DNA of 64,000 nt, taken from contig NC_063045.1 in the NCBI RefSeq assembly GCF_018812025.1, positions 19,811,420-19,875,419 on the forward strand, given 5' to 3'. Below, one piece after another: positions 58,992 through 64,000 of this stretch. Below the pieces are notes generated by a model. It was not told where the DNA came from and searched no databases. It saw nothing but the letters and a program-made list of their open reading frames with translations. Numbering within the stretch: the first letter of the stretch is position 1; each line of letters begins with the position of its first letter. The DNA is from Megalobrama amblycephala. Taxonomy: Eukaryota; Chordata; Actinopteri; Cypriniformes; Xenocyprididae. The position numbers and the translations under genes are program-made.

Positions 58992-59878
58992 AGAGGGGGT
59001 GGCTGCTCGTGACTGTTCTTACAGCACAAGTTATTCTTTGTGCCCACATGAAAAGCAATCGTCTGTACTTTCTTTCTGTGTCGTCCTGTTGCTAGGGGGC
59101 ACACCAGGTGGATCTTCCGGCAGATACAGGGTTAACAACGTCCATTTTGTTAGGTAACACCCTCGTGGCCTGATCTGTCTGTGGTGTTAAAATGGCAGGG
59201 CTTAACCCTTGATATGCAGGACTGGAGACGGCAGGGGCACCTTTGGCTCAACCCTCTTGGCAGCCACTTCGCCATTGTTGGATGACAAGATGAGCTAGTT
59301 GTTAGAGATCCAGAGGAACATCTGTAGTATGTTAGACTTACCTGGAACTTTGTTTTTCAACACTTATCTGATTGTTTCAGAAATTTGTTGGTGACTCAAT
59401 CAGGAAGTCCTTCTGAACTGGACAATCTCTGTTAAAGCAACTCTTCTGTCCTTCTCAGGAAACACTTAGACTTGGACATGATAGTCCTGTGCAGTTTGGC
59501 CTGTGTCTTGGTTCTCCTCTCTGTTTAAGGTGACCTGTGGTAATGTGCAAAAAAGTGGTGTTTGCTAAGATGAGCATCGATTATATCGCCCGTACGGTTT
59601 CTCGAAACCCCTAATACTGTGTTAAACTTGAAAGTATAACTAACCCTGAAGAATATCAATACTTAGGGGCTCATTTCACCTTGGTCTGTTAGTAACCACC
59701 TAACAACCACTTTGCAAACCTTTGTGATGAGATCTCTTGCCACAAGATCTCGCAATATTAAAACACGACGATATTTCTCGTCGAGGTGATAAGCTGTTTT
59801 ACAAAATCAGCTTGACTGAGTTGAGTTTATGGCAAAATCTTTTACAGTGATTGCATTAAATCGTCTTTCACTGCATAT
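57591..59878. other. Intron-like DNA with GT-rich microsatellite
   Basis: No exon recognised. A microsatellite lies at 58882-58990. On the minus strand an exact CAG/GTAAGT donor occurs near 59337-59345, but the frames leading to it are closed. Relics of inverted-repeat elements (ACGACGATATTTCTCGTCG) are near 59765. Confidence 0.4.
58882..58990. repeat. Interrupted (GT)n/(GC) microsatellite
   Basis: GT run with regularly spaced GC replacements, then a pure GT run. Cys/Val and His/Thr frames across it are artefacts. Confidence 0.95.
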
Positions 59879-60132
59879 TAGGGCTGCACGATATATTGTT
59901 TTCCGCAGGATGTGCGATGTCTAGTATGGATTGTTAATTGATTATACAATTTCTGTACCTGAATACTGTTAGGCTTACCTGAAATATATAAAGCACTATT
60001 TATTTAATTTGTATCTTTGTTCCATTGTATTTATCTATGCTTGTAATTTGTTCATTATGCGTATTCACTCACTTACAAAATCACCCCAATCATCGTAGAA
60101 TGATTAATACATTCATTACAGGATGATTAGTT
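59879..60132. mobile_element. Truncated hAT-like fragment
   Basis: Begins TAGGGCTGCACGATATATTG, the start of a common hAT non-autonomous type. No matching right end found; the intact element at 60133 begins where it stops. Confidence 0.4.
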
Positions 60133-61162
60133 TAGGGCTGTCATGATTCCTTGATTAAATATCAGGTTAAATTAAATACCGGAAGTGGGGCATTCCATGG
60201 ACAAGAATACATAAACTGCATTGAACTGAATCCATGAATTGAAAAACCGCAGAAAGCAGGAAAAAAATAAATAAACAGGAAGTGGCGAAACCACGCAGTC
60301 TTTGACGGACAGATCGTTAATGGCAGGAAATCCAAACATTCACTTTTCATCCATCGACCTCAAATATGGCTTATCAGTTGAAACATGCAAGTAGTAGCAA
60401 CTTTACAAGTCCGCTCGCTGTTAGCTTAGTCCTACATAAATGTGCGCTATTATTTGCCACGTATCTAAGAGTTTGTATGAAGACCGCACTTACTGCATGA
60501 CATGGAGGTGCCGGTTTACTCGCATTTAACTTAAAAAAATAATTTTGGTCATACAGATAAGAGTAATGCAACATTCGAAATTGTGAATGTTTGCTTTTAT
60601 TTGTTTAAATTCACAATAACAACAAAGCGTTGTGCTTTTGTAAAATAATGAAAACAAACAGGATGCGCTTTCTACTGTCTTGGTCTCAGTGAACTTGATC
60701 GCATCACAAAAATGAACCGAAACTCAGCGTATACTTGCCTCACAGACATGACAACTACATGTATGGAAAGCTTGAAATTTCTACATTTAAATGAACCGAA
60801 AGTCATCCACTGCAGCAAGCTTTATTGCATGAGGTTGAACGCTGTTTAGGTTATGTATTATATAGGCGATTAAAGGCTCATTATAATGACTTATGTGGTT
60901 TATTAATATAAACGCGAGATTAGTCGACTAATCACTTAAATGAACGACTACTAATCAACTTAGTTGAGGGCCAATTTGTAAACCAATTATTATTGTCTTG
61001 TTGTTATTATGTATTTTCAGTCATTTTAATGAGTATTATCTAGGGACTATTTTTATTTCACAAAATTTTTTTAAAAATTATAATATATCTGATTACTCAA
61101 TTAATTGTCAAAATAATTGACCAGTTGCTCGATTACCAAAATAATTGTTAGTGACAGCCCTA
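60133..61162. mobile_element. Non-autonomous hAT element (1030 bp)
   Basis: Left end TAGGGCTGTCATGATT; right end is the complement of TAGGGCTGTCACTAAC. The flanking 8-mers GATTAGTT (60125-60132) and GATTAAGT (61163-61170) agree at 6 of 8 positions. Right-end subterminal words GATTACCAAAATAATTG recur inside with variation. No transposase frame. Confidence 0.7.
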
Positions 61163-61170
61163 GATTAAGT

Positions 61171-62849
61171 AAAATGCACTTGAATTGCTTTGCATTTCAT
61201 GATTTTCAGTCAAATAACACAAGTTTTCATATATATAAAATATTATTTTACCTTTTTCAAATATACATATATTTTTTTTAGTTTTCTGTACAAAGAACAT
61301 TTCCAACAATAGCTGAAAATTATTGTTATAATTTTACAGAAAACTTCAAAGACATAAATGCATAAACACTTCTTTTGGACTTTTCTGATTGGTTTAAAAT
61401 TCTCAATCCATTCTTATTGATACTATCACAGGTCATTCTTGCGATTTTCAACTAAATCTCATTTGTGTCAATCAGCTTGATCATTTTACCTAGATGACAA
61501 GTTTGAGTCTACTAGCAGAATTTGTCACAGAAAACCAAATGGTAAAGTGACCATTTCGTCTTTCCTTATTGTTGACCAGCTGAATGTACCAATCCAGTTT
61601 GGGTTGTATTGCCATCATGCTGTGTTGTTGTATAGCACTAGCGATGCCCCCTATTGTCTTGCTCGGTTTGCACCCTAAGGGCGGTCATTACATCAGACGA
61701 CTCTTCTTCAGCAGGCCCCATGAGGATAGTCACCGCACACCCAGCTCGCCCTGGCGTGGCATGAACAGACATGTTTTTCACACAGTTCAAGACAATCCAA
61801 TACACCGCTGTTAACGCTTTATCGAATACAGACGTCACTAAGATTTGAGTATTACCTCAGTGTAATTGTTAGTAAACAAACAAATGCTCGACCTTTTATG
61901 TGGCATGTGGTTTAAATGACGTCTCAATCTGATTAGTAAAACACAAACACTGATGTATAAATAATCCTCTGCATATATTAAAATATTAAGCTTCCTGTCT
62001 TGCGTCACACTGTGGCCTGTTTGAAGCTTCGGTTATATGAAAGTGACGAAAATGTGTAGTGTTTGGATTCATCATTTCAAACCCTGGTGTTGTAGAGGCA
62101 TGAGTGTTGCGTATATCTGATGCCATCCGCTTCCCATGAGGCTGTGCAAGCCACGTGTCTGCAGCTTTAGCAACAAGCATCCATTTCCTAACCAGAACAA
62201 GTGGCTTGTGTATAACTAAACTGGTCGCTCAGTATGAAAACATGGCAGCCCTGTTCTCAGTATGACATTAAGAGGTGAAATGAAGTTTTTCTTAAAGCTT
62301 CGCTTTGTCTTAGTTGGAGATCATTTGTGATGTAGTATGTGTACTTTTAAAAAGTCTCTTTAGTGTCATATGTTAAATGTCACATTGTTTAATGTCATTT
62401 ATGTACAGAAAAGACTCCTTTTATCTAATGATTTTCTTGCTGGTGGACATGTGATTGTGCAATGGACTCGGCTGACTGCATTTCTAACTGTCAGTTTACA
62501 TTGACAGGTTTGGTGACCTACTTTCAAGAGCCCTGTCCAGTGTTCATTTACGTTGACGATTATATCTGTAACCCTACAAAAAAATTGACCAGAAGTTGGT
62601 GTAAACATTAGAACAACATTTAAGCCAACTGTTAAGATAATTTAATTTAGATAATTGTGATTCACAGGGGTATAGATCTTACAGATGAGATTTAAGATTT
62701 GTGAATTGTGAAATTAGCTAATTCAGTATTTTTTAAAAATGCATTAATAGGAACTTTCGTCAGTATAACTTTCAAGACAAACTACTGTTTTTCACCAAAA
62801 ATAACTTGATGGGAAACCGTATGGTTACTTAGTATGGTTGTAGCATAAT
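61171..62849. other. Non-coding stretch
   Basis: No gene or strong repeat recognised. Moderately balanced at 61580-62270 but without splice-bounded frames. Confidence 0.4.
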
Positions 62850-63010
62850 TTGTCTACTTTCTCTTCAGCCCACCATTGAAGGCTGCATTTATTTGATCAA
62901 AAATACAGTAATATTGTGAAAAATGATTACCATTTAAAATAACTCTTTTCTATTTTAATATATTTAAAATGTAATTTATTCCTGTGATGATTTCCAGTAT
63001 CATTACTCCA
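62850..63010 (-). mobile_element. Fragment of the CACTACTGTTCAAAAG family, opposite orientation
   Basis: GGCTGCATTTATTTGATCAA, TAATATATTTAAAATGTAATTTATTCCTGTGATG-type words and ATCATTACTCCAGTC are reverse complements of words in the 49999 copy. Confidence 0.65.
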
Positions 63011-63469
63011 GTCTGATACAGATCCGATACAGTGCAGTTTTTTTTAAATCAATGTAGAATTTCTAGACCTCTGTGCATTGAACTGATAATCACTCTTTTG
63101 TGTGTTAAACACAGTCTACTAAATACAGACAACTTCATTGTGATTAAACTTCATTGTGATTAATACGTGATCATAATCTATGACACAGTACCATTATAAA
63201 TTGTTAGTGGATAATTCAGCAGCAAAAGTTACTCTAGAAAAATCATGAGTGCACAATAATTGTATAAAATCTAAACATTTAGTAAAAAAACATTTAGTGG
63301 GGAACAAATATGAATAAGTGTATAAGTGTAGCACTAAATCAGCTAAACTAAACTTGCTCTTTGTATTGTTGTAAAATATGTTAATATGTTAAAAAAACAA
63401 GTTAATATATTTATATATAAAGATATTATATATCAAAATAGACAGTATTGTCTAAAATATCACAATATT

Positions 63470-63624
63470 AACTTATTGTTTTATAAAATCAGTATTGCAT
63501 TTGCTCTCATTATATAGGCTACAGGACAAAAACAGCACTTGTGTGATATTGCACTCATTAAAATTTTTATCGGGTTATTTTTTACCGTAATTAATCTAAT
63601 TAAGTTGTTAAATCGACAGCCCTA
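63470..63624. mobile_element. Right end of a hAT-like element
   Basis: Ends at CGACAGCCCTA; read in reverse it starts TAGGGCTGTCGATTTAACAA with TAATTAG repeats, a widespread hAT terminus. The left end was not found, so it is a fragment. Confidence 0.5.
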
Positions 63625-64000
63625 ATAAATATATTATGAAATGAAAAGACTTTTTTTTTTTTTTTTTTTAATGTATAGTGCAGCTTTTTTAATGAGGCAG
63701 CAACATATGATAGATAGGACAGAACAAGAAAGGCTATTAATACTCTTTCATTGTGCAAAAGTATTATAAAATGAAAGGCTCTAATACAAAGTGGCACAAA
63801 GGGCTTATGCGCATCCCGTGCGCGTGTAGAACAATTCATAGTGCTCTCTACTCCAGTGTTGTGATCTGTCAGACACCTGGGAGAAAGATGACATGATTTA
63901 GAAACGGCAATAAACGGCAGCAAGGTAAAGTCCTTTAATGCAAAACCATAGACCTTTATCTACAGATCAAGTATAATAATAAAATCATTGAATAATCTTG
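63625..64000. other. AT-rich non-coding tail of the window
   Basis: T-run at 63651-63670 and no further feature. The minus-strand frame at 63600-63923 includes poly-Lys from the T-run and is not credible. Confidence 0.5.

Noticed and set aside
58783..59157. Cys/Val-rich 124-codon frame and antisense His/Thr-rich frames
   Set aside because: Produced by the interrupted GT microsatellite at 58882-58990; no start, splice or domain support.
59330..59450. Exact CAG/GTAAGT splice donor on the minus strand
   Set aside because: All three frames leading to it contain stops within a short distance and no matching acceptor exon is credible.
1..64000. CRISPR arrays, bacterial operons, tRNA or rRNA genes
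   Set aside because: Tandem repeats here are microsatellites without unique spacers; composition and repeat families are those of a fish nuclear genome; no cloverleaf or rRNA sequence was recognised apart from the SINE-like boxes at 37361-37435.

Overview
The window looks like nuclear DNA of a ray-finned fish, most likely a cyprinid (zebrafish, carp or goldfish group). The base composition is AT-rich. There are many long CA/GT, AT and GATA microsatellites. Several dispersed repeat families look like ones I know as abundant in cyprinid genomes: elements ending in AGGGTTAGTTCACCCA, in CACTACTGTTCAAAAG, and hAT-type elements starting TAGGGCTG. No bacterial or viral gene organisation is seen. Almost all short open frames are chance or run through microsatellites.

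Layout. From 1 to about 39.2 kb the plus strand has a sparse set of exon-like blocks with good splice signals at 578-617, 9997-10054, 25942-26064 and 38985-about 39145; the last carries a stop codon and an AATAAA signal. Three of them can be joined in phase into an open serine/glycine-rich C-terminal reading frame of a protein I do not recognise. The DNA between them holds GC-richer islands (about 4.15-4.57, 5.44-6.4, 14.9-15.1, 15.9-16.4, 22-22.8, 25-25.4, 26.6-27.7, 29-30, 38.4-38.9, 41.3-41.8, 43.2-43.5 and 44.1-44.8 kb). These have the look of conserved non-coding regulatory elements around a developmental gene. A block of about 150 bp is repeated almost perfectly at 33.5 and 36.1 kb, each copy with a TCAAGGTCA nuclear-receptor site.

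From 46.6 kb the clearest protein-coding exon begins: the first exon of a THAP zinc-finger protein (46676-47015) behind an ETS-type promoter motif. About 1.4 kb downstream, a CpG-rich block with a perfect NRF1 motif and a strong splice donor (48586/48587) looks like the promoter and non-coding first exon of another gene reading rightwards, with a possible second exon at 57487-57590. Neither gene is complete in the window.

From 49.9 to 56 kb, and again at 59.9-61.2 kb, transposon relics dominate. The 51.9-55.9 kb stretch is a nested stack. Two alignable copies of a unit with a fragment resembling PIF/Harbinger transposase lie in tandem. The second copy is interrupted by a hAT-like element (52766-53815), which itself holds a foldback. 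A second hAT element (54326-55876, near-perfect 8-bp target duplication) sits in the same copy and contains a 343-bp near-perfect hairpin MITE with a perfect 8-bp duplication (54900-55242). No intact transposase is present, so all these elements appear non-autonomous.
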